Source: JADJPO01 sp963825645
GTDB lineage: Bacteria > Actinomycetota > Actinomycetes > Actinomycetales > Kineosporiaceae
Direction of reading: 5' to 3'
NCBI GenBank assembly: GCA_963825645.1
Contig: CAWGTT010000009.1
Coordinates: 186,001 to 250,000, forward strand
DNA length: 64,000 nucleotides
Below the pieces are notes generated by a model. It worked only from the letters and a program-made list of their open reading frames with translations. It had not been told where the DNA came from and made no database searches. The position numbers were made by a program, and so were the translations under genes. Positions 51,096 to 58,775 of this stretch are shown piece by piece (within the stretch, counting starts at the first letter, position 1; each line of letters starts with the position of its first letter).

Positions 51096-52832
51096 TCATG
51101 TCAGGTCCGGTTCGTCGGCGCGGGTCACCCACGCGGCCAACGACTCGCCGTCGGCGCGCTGGGCCAGCCAGCGGCGCAGCAGCCGCTCGACGTAGTCCGG
51201 CAGGTCGGCACTGGTGGTCTTCAACCCACGCAGCTTGCGGCCGAACCCGGCCTGCAGGCCGAGCCCGCCGCCGAGGTGGATCTGGAACCCCTCGACGGTC
51301 GGACCGGACGGGTCGTCGGGGTCGGGGAGTTGGACGCCCTTCAGGCCGATGTCGGCGATCTGGGTGCGGGCGCAGGCGTTGGGACAGCCGTTGACGTTGA
51401 TGCTCACCTGCGGGGCGTCCGGCGCGAACAGCTCGGGGACGTCGGCGAACCGCCTCTCCAGCTCGCAGACCAGTTGTGCCGCAGTGGCTTTGGTCTCGAC
51501 GATAGCGAGCTTGCAGTACTCGATGCCGGTGCAGGCCATGGTGCCCCGGCGGAAGGTCGAGGCGGTCGCGGGCAGGTCGATGGCGGCCAGCTCGTCGACG
51601 AGGTCGGCCACCGCCGGCGCCGGCACATCGAGGACGACGAGCTTCTGCTCGACGGTGAACCGCACCCGGTCCGACCCGGCCCGGTCCACGGCGTCCGCCA
51701 GCGCGGTCAGCTTCTGCCCGGTCAGCCGGCCGACCGTGGGTGCCAGGCCCACGGCGAAGCGTCCCCGGCCTTGGGGGTGCGCTCCGACATGGTCACGCCG
51801 CCCCCGAGGCGGCTGCTGCGGAGCCGGACCGTCGATGAGCGCTCGGTACAGGTACTCGGTCTCCAGCACCTCGCGGAACCGCTGGGCGCCCCAGTCGGCG
51901 ACCAGGTACTTCAGCCGCGCCCGGTTGCGCAGCCGTCGGTAGCCGTAGTCCCGGAAGATCCGGATGATGCCGTGCCACACGTCGGGCACCTCGTCCAGCG
52001 GCACCCAGGCGCCCAGGCGCCGGCCGAGCATCGGCGCGGTGGACAGCCCGCCGCCGACCCAGACGTCGAACCCCGGCCCAAGGTCGGGGTGTACGACGCC
52101 GACGAATGCCACGTCGTGGATCTCGTGCGCCACGTCCTGGTGCGGGCTGCCGGAGATCGCGGTCTTGAACTTGCGGGGAAGGTTGGCCAGCTCCAGGTCC
52201 CCGACGAAGCGCCGGGTGATCTCGGCGATGGCAGGAGTGCCATCGATGATCTCGTCGGAGGCGGCGCCGGCCAGAGGGGAGCCGAGCACCACCCGGGGGG
52301 TGTCGCCACAGGCCTCGGTGGTGCTCAGCCCGACGGCCTCCAGTGCCTGCCAGATCGCCGGCACATCCTCGATCCGGATCCAGTGGTACTGGATGTTCTG
52401 CCGGTCGGTGATGTCGGCGGTCCCCCGGGCGTACCGGGTGGAGATCTCGCCGAGCACCCGCAGCTGGGCCAGGTTCACCGCGCCGCCGTCGATGCGCACC
52501 CGGAGCATGAAGTACTCATCGTCCAGCTCGTGCGGTTCGAGGGTGGCGGTCCGGCCGCCGTCGATCCCCGGGCGCCGCTGGGTGTAGAGCCCCCACCACC
52601 GCAGCCGGCCGCGCAGGTCGTCCGGCATGATCGAGGCGAAGCCCTCGCGGGAGTAGATCTGCTCGACGCGCTCGCGCACGTTGAGCCCGTTGTCCTCACG
52701 CTTGAACGCCTCGTTGGCATTCAGCGGGTCGCTCTGCCCCAGGGCCCACTGGCCCTCGGATCGTGGGGCACGCGTCGCCCCGGCCGCCCGCGCGGGGGCG
52801 GCCGGGGCGACGCGGGCAGTGTCAGTAGTCAC
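51096..52832 (-). CDS. sir: Ferredoxin-dependent sulfite reductase
   Basis: The 578-residue enzyme reduces sulfite to sulfide with six electrons from ferredoxin. It has the duplicated nitrite/sulfite reductase half-domains (FMLRVRIDGGAVNLAQLRVLGEISTRYARGTADITDRQNIQYHWI), a central ELANLPRKFKTAISGS, and the siroheme/[4Fe-4S] cysteines in TGIEYCKLAIVETK and NVNGCPNACARTQIADIG. The CysI/NirA distinction is made by context: it is co-transcribed with cysH. The 7Fe ferredoxin at 21 kb is a possible donor. GTG 52832 lies about 330 nt after the promoter, behind a leader peptide and a long hairpin. Confidence 0.93.
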   Translation of the reverse strand: MTTDTARVAPAAPARAAGATRAPRSEGQWALGQSDPLNANEAFKREDNGLNVRERVEQIYSREGFASIMPDDLRGRLRWWGLYTQRRPGIDGGRTATLEPHELDDEYFMLRVRIDGGAVNLAQLRVLGEISTRYARGTADITDRQNIQYHWIRIEDVPAIWQALEAVGLSTTEACGDTPRVVLGSPLAGAASDEIIDGTPAIAEITRRFVGDLELANLPRKFKTAISGSPHQDVAHEIHDVAFVGVVHPDLGPGFDVWVGGGLSTAPMLGRRLGAWVPLDEVPDVWHGIIRIFRDYGYRRLRNRARLKYLVADWGAQRFREVLETEYLYRALIDGPAPQQPPRGRRDHVGAHPQGRGRFAVGLAPTVGRLTGQKLTALADAVDRAGSDRVRFTVEQKLVVLDVPAPAVADLVDELAAIDLPATASTFRRGTMACTGIEYCKLAIVETKATAAQLVCELERRFADVPELFAPDAPQVSINVNGCPNACARTQIADIGLKGVQLPDPDDPSGPTVEGFQIHLGGGLGLQAGFGRKLRGLKTTSADLPDYVERLLRRWLAQRADGESLAAWVTRADEPDLT

Positions 52833-52901
52833 AGAAGGGCGTCCCTCGGTCGTGTCAGTGGCGGGTCACGGGGTGATGCGGTCGTGGCCGGACGGCGCCG
52901 T

Positions 52902-52951
52902 GTGGACAGTTCCTGGACGACACGCGGGCGTGTCGTGGGGGAACTGTCCAC
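52902..52951 (-). promoter_or_regulatory. 50-nt two-stem hairpin in the sir leader
   Basis: On the transcript GTGGACAGTTCC (52951-52940) pairs with GGAACTGTCCAC (52913-52902). Inside, ACGACACGC pairs with GCGTGTCGT around a 2-nt loop, the two stems being separated by a 3x3 internal loop. It begins 36 nt after the leader peptide stop and ends about 70 nt before sir. No T-run follows, so Rho-dependent or translational control is as likely as intrinsic termination. Confidence 0.8.
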
Positions 52952-52987
52952 TCGCGGGGAGAAACGGGCGGCCGGCCCGGGAAAGGG

Positions 52988-53068
52988 TCAGGCCGGACAG
53001 ACCGCGCTGGCGGTGCGTAGAAGGTCGACGTGGTGTCGACGCACCAGGCGAAGGCGGGTGGCTCGCAT
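52988..53068 (-). CDS. Leader peptide of the sulfate assimilation operon
   Basis: This 26-residue ORF (MRATRLRLVRRHHVDLLRTA, ending SAVCPA) matches the short arginine-rich leader peptides found upstream of sulfur-assimilation genes in many actinobacteria, with the conserved HVDLLR core and a cysteine codon near the end. GGAGGAG lies 3 nt before the ATG, better than most genes here. It sits between a good promoter (53200-53171) and the 50-nt hairpin. By analogy with mycobacterial cysteine-responsive attenuators, ribosome stalling at the Cys codon when cysteine is scarce could raise sir-cysH expression; that link is inference. Confidence 0.85.
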   Translation of the reverse strand: MRATRLRLVRRHHVDLLRTASAVCPA

Positions 53069-53170
53069 GGACTCCTCCATCGGTCCTGGCGGTAGCACCG
53101 TCCCGTCACCGGGTGGTTGCTGCGGCGTCGTCGAGCCAGGTCTCTCGGCCGCTCTGGATGGGCTTCGGTG

Positions 53171-53200
53171 AGCATACGGATGCGCAGCGTCGCAGGTCAA
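53171..53200 (-). promoter_or_regulatory. Promoter of the sir leader
   Basis: TTGACC (-35, 53200-53195), an 18-bp spacer and TATGCT (-10, 53176-53171) form the clearest sigma70-type promoter in the window. The -35 overlaps the folP2 stop codon. Transcription would start near 53164, about 95 nt before the leader peptide. Confidence 0.65.
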
Positions 53201-54180
53201 CGAGGTGTCCAGCATCCGGGCGGCGGGACGTCCGGTTCCGGGGCCGGCCCGGCGGTCTCAGCCGACCCGGCGCCGGTGCCCCGCACCGCGACCAACGGTG
53301 CCCGCTCCCCGCGGATCGTCGCCACCATGTCCAAGACCCGACGGGTGGCCTGCACGTCGTGCGTCCGGAACACGGCGGCCCCGAGCCAGGCGGCGACGGC
53401 GGTGGCGGCCAGGCTGCCCTCCAGGCGTTCGGCGGGGGGCAGGCCCAGGCTCTCGCCGATGAAGTCCTTGCGTGAGATCGCTTGTAGCACAGGGAATCCC
53501 AGTCCCACGACCGCCGGCGTGCCGCGGAGCACCGTGAGCGAGTGCGCGGTGGTCTTGCCGAAATCGAGGGTCGGGTCGACGAGCACCCGATCCCGGGGCA
53601 CTCCGGCCTGCAGCGCCCGCTGGGCGCCGTCCGCGAGCCCGGCCAGCACGTGGTTGAGGACGCCGTGCGGCTCGGGCGGATAGCGCACCGCGACCGGGTC
53701 GGTGCGCGGGAGCAGGCCCCCGGTGTGCGAGACCACATAACCGGCCCCGATCCGGGCGGCGACGGCGACCAGGGCCGGATCGTGCCCCGCCCAGGTGTCG
53801 TTGACCAGGTCGATATCGGCCTGCGCCGCGGCCTCGGCGACCTCGCTGCGCCAGGTGTCCAAGCTGAGCGCCAGGTCGGGGTAACGCGCCCGGGCATGGA
53901 GCAGGAAGGGCAGAACCCGGTCGATCTCCTGCGCGAATCCGACCGGCTCACCCTCCTGGCCGGCCCGCACCCCGCCCACGTCGACGATCTCGGCGCCCTC
54001 GGCGACGGCGAGGTCGAGGGCGCGCTTGGCCGAGTCCAGATCGGCGTGCCGGTTGCCGCCGAAGAAGGAGTCCGCCGTCCGGTTGATGATCGCCATCACC
54101 ACGGGTGTCCCGGCCTCGAAGGTCCGTCCGCGCAGTCGCAGTGGCGCCGCACCGGGCGGCGCCGGGTTCGAGGCCGGCAC
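53197..54180 (-). CDS. folP2: Dihydropteroate synthase-like protein, FolP2 type
   Basis: The 327-residue protein has the DHPS TIM-barrel order: MAIINRTADSFFGGN, GAEIVDVGGVRAGQEGEPV, LALSLDTWRSEVAEAAAQADIDLVNDTW, DPTLDFGKTTAHSL and a C-terminal FRTHDVQATRRVLDMVATIRG. Compared with true DHPS, the first loop reads NRT instead of NVT and the pterin site deviates. These are the features of mycobacterial FolP2 (Rv1207), which I recall as lacking DHPS activity. It should therefore not be taken as the folate enzyme or the sulfonamide target. Its stop overlaps the -35 of the sir leader promoter. Confidence 0.85.
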   Translation of the reverse strand: MPASNPAPPGAAPLRLRGRTFEAGTPVVMAIINRTADSFFGGNRHADLDSAKRALDLAVAEGAEIVDVGGVRAGQEGEPVGFAQEIDRVLPFLLHARARYPDLALSLDTWRSEVAEAAAQADIDLVNDTWAGHDPALVAVAARIGAGYVVSHTGGLLPRTDPVAVRYPPEPHGVLNHVLAGLADGAQRALQAGVPRDRVLVDPTLDFGKTTAHSLTVLRGTPAVVGLGFPVLQAISRKDFIGESLGLPPAERLEGSLAATAVAAWLGAAVFRTHDVQATRRVLDMVATIRGERAPLVAVRGTGAGSAETAGPAPEPDVPPPGCWTPR

Positions 54181-54202
54181 GCGCCGATGATGCCATCGCC
54201 GG

Positions 54203-54451
54203 CTAGCGGTACCGGAACGCGGGCCAGTCGTCCGGGCCCTGCCGGCGGGTCCAGGCCTGCCGGTTCAGGGCGTCGCGGTAGCGCCGGGTGACCTCGTCGG
54301 GGTAGCGGTCGAATGTCGCCAGCAGGTCGTCACGCTGGGCCTGGGTGGTGAACTGAGCCATCTCACGCTCGACCTGTCGGCGCTCCTGGCGGCCGGTGCG
54401 CCAGAGCACGAACTCGGCGCGCCAGATGACGAACCGCTCGGTCACGGACAT
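54203..54451 (-). CDS. Small hypothetical protein upstream of folP2
   Basis: The 82-residue soluble product (MSVTERFVIWRAEFVLWRTG, then ERREMAQFTTQAQRDDLLAT-like helices and RYPDEVTRRYRDALNRQAW) is helical, rich in Arg, Gln and Trp, with no recognised domain. ATG 54451 is chosen for GGGAGG five nt upstream; a GTG at 54457 is in frame. It lies 22 bp before folP2 on the same strand and may be in its operon, and it is divergent from the membrane protein gene at 54572. Confidence 0.6.
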   Translation of the reverse strand: MSVTERFVIWRAEFVLWRTGRQERRQVEREMAQFTTQAQRDDLLATFDRYPDEVTRRYRDALNRQAWTRRQGPDDWPAFRYR

Positions 54452-54571
54452 GGCCACCTCCCGCTCTGGCGCCTGCGTGGGCGACGATGCCGGGCGCTTC
54501 CAGCGTACGTCGCATCCGGCGTCCGAGCGCCTGGGAGCACGGTCCTACCACGAGCCACTCCACCGGGGCCC

Positions 54572-55432
54572 GTGGCCCGCCGATGGGAGCAGGTGGCGGA
54601 GAATCGGTCCCGGTTCGGCATCCGGCGACAGCTGCGGCTGCTGGCCCCCTTGCTGGGCACCTGGACGGCGGCCCTGGTCGTACTGGTGCTCGCCGGCACG
54701 CAGCAGTCGGCGCCGCTGACGCAGCTGTTCCTCGACGCCTCCTACCTGGGCGGGCAACCCTGGTACAGCGGGGTGCTCAACGAGGCGGGGCTGATCAGCT
54801 GGGCGGTGGCGGTCACCGCGGCCGGTCTGGGCAGCTGGGTGGCCGCACAGAGCGGACGGCGCGGCGCGGCCCGGTTCCTGGGCTGGGGTGGCGTCGTGGT
54901 GGCAGTGATGCTCACCGACATCTGGATCCAGTTCCACTCGGCGCTGGCTCCGCGACTGGGCATCGCGAGCAACCTCGCCCAGGTCGCCATCGCGGCATCC
55001 GGGCTGTCGTGGTTCGCCGCCTTCTGGCGAGAGATCGCCCGGACCCGGTGGCTGGTTCTGGTCTGCTCCTTCGGGTTCCTGGGCTCCTCGGCGGGGATCG
55101 ACACGGTCATCGAGCCGAGCGGGGCGCTCGGGCTGTGGCTCGAGGACGGGGCCCGGCTGATCGGCATTCTCACCTTCACGCACTACCTCGTGGTGACCAC
55201 GGTCGACATCATCCGATCGGTCCTTGCCCAGCACCCGGCCCCAGCCGGCGCGTCGGCGTCGGCGCCGCCTGCGGTGCCCCGCCCGCGGTCGCCCCTGCGG
55301 TCCTCGCCTGGCGCCGCGACACACCCGCCCCGAGATCACGCTGAACGCCCGCCCCGAGATCACGCTGAACGCCCGCCCCGAGATCACGCTGAACGCCCGC
55401 CCCGAGATCACGCTGAAGATCACGTTGAGTGA
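54572..55432 (+). CDS. Multi-pass membrane protein with repetitive C-terminus
   Basis: The 286-residue protein has about seven hydrophobic helices (for example LLGTWTAALVVLVLAG, SWAVAVTAAGLGSWVAA, FLGWGGVVVAVMLTDIWI, WLVLVCSFGFLGSS and IGILTFTHYLVVTTVDIIRSVL) in residues 25-215. A short Pro/Ala-rich linker and four copies of PPRDHAER at the C-terminus follow. I do not recognise the family. The last part of the coding region is a 24-bp tandem repeat that continues into the terminator-like inverted repeat, so the C-terminal residues probably reflect DNA-level expansion. GTG 54572 is the start; it is convergent with the sigma factor gene. Confidence 0.65.
   Translation: MARRWEQVAENRSRFGIRRQLRLLAPLLGTWTAALVVLVLAGTQQSAPLTQLFLDASYLGGQPWYSGVLNEAGLISWAVAVTAAGLGSWVAAQSGRRGAARFLGWGGVVVAVMLTDIWIQFHSALAPRLGIASNLAQVAIAASGLSWFAAFWREIARTRWLVLVCSFGFLGSSAGIDTVIEPSGALGLWLEDGARLIGILTFTHYLVVTTVDIIRSVLAQHPAPAGASASAPPAVPRPRSPLRSSPGAATHPPRDHAERPPRDHAERPPRDHAERPPRDHAEDHVE
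55322..55417 (+). repeat. 24-bp tandem repeat, four copies, at the end of a coding region
   Basis: Units begin at 55322, 55346, 55370 and 55394, each carrying CCCGAGATCACGCTGAA; the first differs at its first bases. They encode HPPRDHAE then RPPRDHAE three times. A shortened further element (GATCACGTTGAG) follows to the stop codon. Confidence 0.9.
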
Positions 55433-55493
55433 GAACGCGGGGAATCGAGCCCGCTCCACGCCACGTGATCTTCAACGTGATCTTCAGCGTGAT
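55407..55493. terminator. 22-bp inverted repeat at a convergent junction
   Basis: The sequence at 55407-55428 (starting ATCACGCTGAAGATCACG) recurs exactly as its reverse complement at 55472-55493, enclosing a 43-nt loop that contains the stop codon of the membrane protein gene. The sigma factor gene ends at 55539 on the other strand. The arms are built from the same GATCACG element as the 24-bp repeats. Confidence 0.7.
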
Positions 55494-55538
55494 GGTGGCC
55501 GTAGTGATCACCGCGATGATCACCGGGGTCTCTGGGGA

Positions 55539-56822
55539 TCACGCCGGTAGCACTGTCGCGAGCCGCTCGACCAGGAAACGTCGCTCCGCATCGTTTCCGG
55601 CCGCCTCGATCGCCCGGCGGTAGGCCGCTGCGGCCTCCTCGTCCCGCCCTAGCCGGCGGAGTAGGTCGGCCCGGGCCGCATACAGGTAGCGGTAGTCGGC
55701 CAGTGCCCCACGACCGGTGATCGCGTCGATGGCCGCCAGACCCGCGACCGGTCCATCGATCATCGACGTGGCCACGGCCCGGTTCAGTGCCACCACGTCG
55801 GTGGGCTCGACAACGCTCAGCCGGTCGTACAGCGACCGGATTGCCTGCCAGTCGGTGCGCTCCCAGCTCGGCGCGGTGGCGTGCACTCCCGCGATGGCGG
55901 CCTCCAGCTGGTAGGCGCCGACATGTCCCAGAGCAAGGGCCCGGGCCAGCACGGACTGGCCCTGCGCGACCAGGTCGTGGTCCCAGCGCGAACGGTCCTG
56001 ATGCTCCAGCAGCACCAGCCGGCCCTCGGCGTCGATCCGGGTCGCCCGTCGGGCGTCGCTGAACAGCATCAGCGCCTGCAGCCCGAGTGCTTCGGCCAGG
56101 CTGACCACCCGCTCGTGGTCCTCCCGCCCGGCGGTTGCCTGCGCCGGCGCGGGCGGCAGCTGGGCCAGCAGCTCGGCGAGCAGGCCGGCCAGCCAGCGGG
56201 CCTCGTCACACAGATCGCCACGGATCAGGGTCGTTCCCTCAGCCGAGGTGTGACCGGCGGTGAAGATCAGATAGATCACGCGCAGCACCTCGGCGCACCG
56301 GCCGGGCAGCTCGGCCCGGGCCGGGACAGCGAAGGGCACCCCCGCCGTCCTGATCTTCTGTTTGGCCCGCACCAGTCGCTTGGCCAAGGTGGGCGTGGCC
56401 ACCAGGAAGCCGGCGGCGATCTGGGCCGTGGACAGACCGCAGACCTCGCGCAGGGTCAGTGCCACCCGGGACTGCGCGTCGAGGGCACGGTGGCAGCAGC
56501 CGAAGATCAGCGCGAGCTGGTCATCGACCAGCTCCCCGGACGGCCGCGGCGGTGCATTCGCCAGCTCGGCCAGCAGGGCAAGGCGCCCGGCGAACCGCTG
56601 CTCACGCCGGATCCGGTCGATGGCGCGCCGCCGGGCGGTGGTCAGCAACCACGCCCCGGGTCGGTCCGGCGTCGTCCCGACCCCCCACCGCGCGGCCGCC
56701 TCGACGAAGGCGTCCTGCGCCGACTCCTCGGCCAGGTCGAGGTCGCCCAGGTCACGCCGGAGCGTGGCCAGGAGAACCGGCCACTGCTCGGCGAAGACCT
56801 GGGCGACCCGCGGGGTGAGCAC
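55539..56822 (-). CDS. ECF sigma factor, ECF42 type with DUF6596 C-terminal region
   Basis: The 427-residue protein has ECF region 2 (FAEQWPVLLATLRRDLGDLDLAEESAQDAFVEAAARW, WLLTTARRRAIDRIRRE) and region 4 (LTLREVCGLSTAQIAAGFLVATPTLAKRLVRAKQKIR), then about 200 residues of helical repeats (LPPAPAQATAGREDHERVVSLAEALGLQALMLF ... YRYLYAARADLLRRLGRDEEAAAAYRRAI). That long C-terminal extension and the adjacent DGPF/YCII gene define ECF42, a group without a classical anti-sigma factor. GTG 56822 is chosen because it follows the partner gene by 14 nt; longer frames overlap that gene. Confidence 0.88.
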   Translation of the reverse strand: MLTPRVAQVFAEQWPVLLATLRRDLGDLDLAEESAQDAFVEAAARWGVGTTPDRPGAWLLTTARRRAIDRIRREQRFAGRLALLAELANAPPRPSGELVDDQLALIFGCCHRALDAQSRVALTLREVCGLSTAQIAAGFLVATPTLAKRLVRAKQKIRTAGVPFAVPARAELPGRCAEVLRVIYLIFTAGHTSAEGTTLIRGDLCDEARWLAGLLAELLAQLPPAPAQATAGREDHERVVSLAEALGLQALMLFSDARRATRIDAEGRLVLLEHQDRSRWDHDLVAQGQSVLARALALGHVGAYQLEAAIAGVHATAPSWERTDWQAIRSLYDRLSVVEPTDVVALNRAVATSMIDGPVAGLAAIDAITGRGALADYRYLYAARADLLRRLGRDEEAAAAYRRAIEAAGNDAERRFLVERLATVLPA

Positions 56823-56836
56823 GACCAGCGGTGCGC

Positions 56837-57190
56837 CTATGTGTCCATCTCCATGACTGGTCGTACCTCGACCGAGCCGTACCGCGCGATGGGCGCCTTT
56901 GCACCCCAGGCCAGGGCGGCGTCCAGGTCGGGCACGTTGACCAGGTAGTACCCGCCGAGGACCTCCTTGGTCTCGGCGAACGGGCCGTCCGTGGTCACCG
57001 TGGCGCCGTTCTGCGTGGTGATCGTGGTCGCCGACTCCACCCCGTGCAGTGGTTCGCCACTGATCAGCACCCCCGCTTCGGCCATCGCCTGCGTATAGGT
57101 GCCCCACTCCTGCATCTCGGCGGCCTGCTCCGGACTGCCGGCCGCAGGGCCCGCACCGGGAGCGGAGTAGAGCAGGAACATGTACCTCAT
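56837..57190 (-). CDS. DGPF/YCII-related protein paired with the ECF42 sigma factor
   Basis: The 117-residue protein (MRYMFLLYSAPG, then EMQEWGTYTQAMAEAGVLISGEPL, TVTTDGPFAETKEVLGGYYLV, and APIARYGSVEVRPVMEMD) contains the DGPF motif that names the family (YCII-related, PF03795), a small dimeric alpha-beta barrel. DGPF genes are the usual partners and targets of ECF42 sigma factors. ATG 57190 follows GGAGG by four nt. The sigma factor gene starts 14 nt downstream. A candidate ECF-type promoter lies about 55-80 nt upstream. Confidence 0.88.
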   Translation of the reverse strand: MRYMFLLYSAPGAGPAAGSPEQAAEMQEWGTYTQAMAEAGVLISGEPLHGVESATTITTQNGATVTTDGPFAETKEVLGGYYLVNVPDLDAALAWGAKAPIARYGSVEVRPVMEMDT

Positions 57191-57243
57191 CGGTCCTCCA
57201 GTGGTCGTGAGCGTGTCACGGGCGACGCGCTCCATGCCTGCAC

Positions 57244-57270
57244 GACGAACAGCATCCCCGTGAATGGACA
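57244..57270 (-). promoter_or_regulatory. Candidate ECF42-type promoter of the DGPF gene
   Basis: TGTCCA (57270-57265), 17 bp and CGTC (57247-57244) on the minus strand resemble the TGTCGA-type -35 described for ECF42 targets. One base differs from that motif. Confidence 0.35.
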
Positions 57271-57523
57271 CCTCGCCCCCGTCATCCTTCCGAGTTCACC
57301 AGAACCAGCGGCAGGTGCCCCACTTCGTCCAGGTTGCCGGACCGGTGCCGATGGGCCGCGGTGATGGGTTGTGGTGAACGCGGGTTGTCGCGAGTTACCG
57401 GGGCGCCACTGGCACAACAGAGGTGGTGGCGTCACGGTCGACCGATGTCGGCCTGACGCCGAGTCCATCTCAGCCTGTGTGTGGGTTCACACCTTTCACC
57501 GGGACGTGCGGCGCTGCTCTGGC

Positions 57524-57529
57524 GATACT
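57524..57529 (+). promoter_or_regulatory. Candidate -10 box for the acyl-CoA dehydrogenase gene
   Basis: GATACT lies 34 nt before the ATG at 57564. No convincing -35 is present at 16-19 bp. Confidence 0.3.
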
Positions 57530-57563
57530 CGAATCATCGCCGCGACGAAGGGGTGGCTCCACA

Positions 57564-58775
57564 ATGGGACGACTGCAGCACACCGAGGGCCTGACCGACG
57601 ACCAGCGCGAGCTGCTCGGGCTGGTCCGTGAGTTCGTCAACGAGCAGATCATCCCGGTGGCGACCGAACTCGAGCACAAGGACGCCTACCCCGACGAGAT
57701 CGTCGAGGGCATGAAGGAGATGGGCGTCTTCGGCCTGATGATCCCCGAGGAGTACGGCGGGCTCGGGGAGTCGCTGCTCACCTACGCCCTGGTCGTCGAG
57801 GAGATCGCCCGCGGCTGGATGAGCGTCTCCGGCATCATCAACACCCACTTCATCGTCGCCTACATGCTGCTGCAGCACGGCACCGAGGAGCAGAAGCAGC
57901 ACTACCTGCCGAAGATGGCCACCGGTGAGATCCGCGGCGGTTTCTCGATGAGCGAGCCGCACTGCGGCAGCGACGTCGCGGCGATCCGCACCAAGGCGGT
58001 CCGCGACGACGCCGCGGACGGCCAGGGCACCTGGACGGTCAACGGCCAGAAGATGTGGCTGACCAACGGCGGCAGCTGCAACCTGGTCGCGGTCCTGACC
58101 AAGACCGACGTCGGCGCCGACTCCGTCTACCGGAACATGACCACCTTCCTGGTGGACAAGGAGTCCGGCTTCGGTGAGACCGCCCCCGGACTGCTCGTGC
58201 CCGGCAAGATCGAGAAGATGGGGTACAAAGGGGTCGACACCACCGAGCTGGTCTTCGACGGCTACCGGACCAGTGACGCGAAGATCCTCGGCGGCCAGGC
58301 CGGCAAGGGCTTCTACCAGATGATGGACGGCGTCGAGGTCGGACGGGTCAACGTCGCCGCCCGGGCCTGCGGCCTGGCGATGCGGGCCTTCGAGCTTGGC
58401 ATCGCCTACTCCCAGCAGCGCGAGACGTTCGGCAAGAAGATCTCCGAACACCAGGCCGTTCAGTTCCGGCTCGCCGAGATGGCCACCAAGGTCGAGGCGG
58501 CGCACCAGATGATGGTGATGGCGGCCCGGAAGAAGGACGCGGGTGAGCGCAACGACCTCGAGGCCGGCATGGCCAAGTACCTGGCGAGCGAGTACTGCCG
58601 CGACGTCGTCGAGGATTCCTTCCGGATCCACGGCGGGTACGGCTACTCCAAGGAGTACGAGATCGAGCGGCTCTACCGGGAGGCGCCGATGCTGCTGATC
58701 GGGGAGGGAACCGCCGACATCCAGCGCATGATCATCGGTCGCCGGCTACTTGAGGAATACCGGCTGAAGGGGTAG
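57564..58775 (+). CDS. Acyl-CoA dehydrogenase
   Basis: The 403-residue flavoenzyme oxidises an acyl-CoA at the alpha-beta bond with FAD. It has the full domain order: N-terminal helices (LTDDQRELLGLVREFVNEQIIP), FGLMIPEEYGGLGESLLTYALVVEEIARG, the middle domain (GGFSMSEPHCGSDVAAIRTKA, WTVNGQKMWLTNGGSCNLVAVLTKT), and the C-terminal domain with SQQRETFGKKISEHQAVQFRLAEMAT, GGYGYSKEYEIERLYREA and the catalytic region IGEGTADIQRMIIGRRLL. ATG 57564 begins directly at the domain. It overlaps the convergent flippase gene by 44 bp. Chain-length preference cannot be told from sequence; no other beta-oxidation gene is adjacent. Confidence 0.95.
   Translation: MGRLQHTEGLTDDQRELLGLVREFVNEQIIPVATELEHKDAYPDEIVEGMKEMGVFGLMIPEEYGGLGESLLTYALVVEEIARGWMSVSGIINTHFIVAYMLLQHGTEEQKQHYLPKMATGEIRGGFSMSEPHCGSDVAAIRTKAVRDDAADGQGTWTVNGQKMWLTNGGSCNLVAVLTKTDVGADSVYRNMTTFLVDKESGFGETAPGLLVPGKIEKMGYKGVDTTELVFDGYRTSDAKILGGQAGKGFYQMMDGVEVGRVNVAARACGLAMRAFELGIAYSQQRETFGKKISEHQAVQFRLAEMATKVEAAHQMMVMAARKKDAGERNDLEAGMAKYLASEYCRDVVEDSFRIHGGYGYSKEYEIERLYREAPMLLIGEGTADIQRMIIGRRLLEEYRLKG

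Larger units (their letters stand above)
57191..57563. other. Divergent intergenic region, DGPF/ECF42 operon and acyl-CoA dehydrogenase
   Basis: No gene is supported in these 373 bases; the frames present are extensions of the flanking genes. It holds a candidate ECF-type promoter for the DGPF gene (57244-57270) and a GATACT box for the dehydrogenase (57524-57529). GTGTG and CACAC flanking 57478-57493 make a small dyad that might bind a regulator. Confidence 0.4.
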
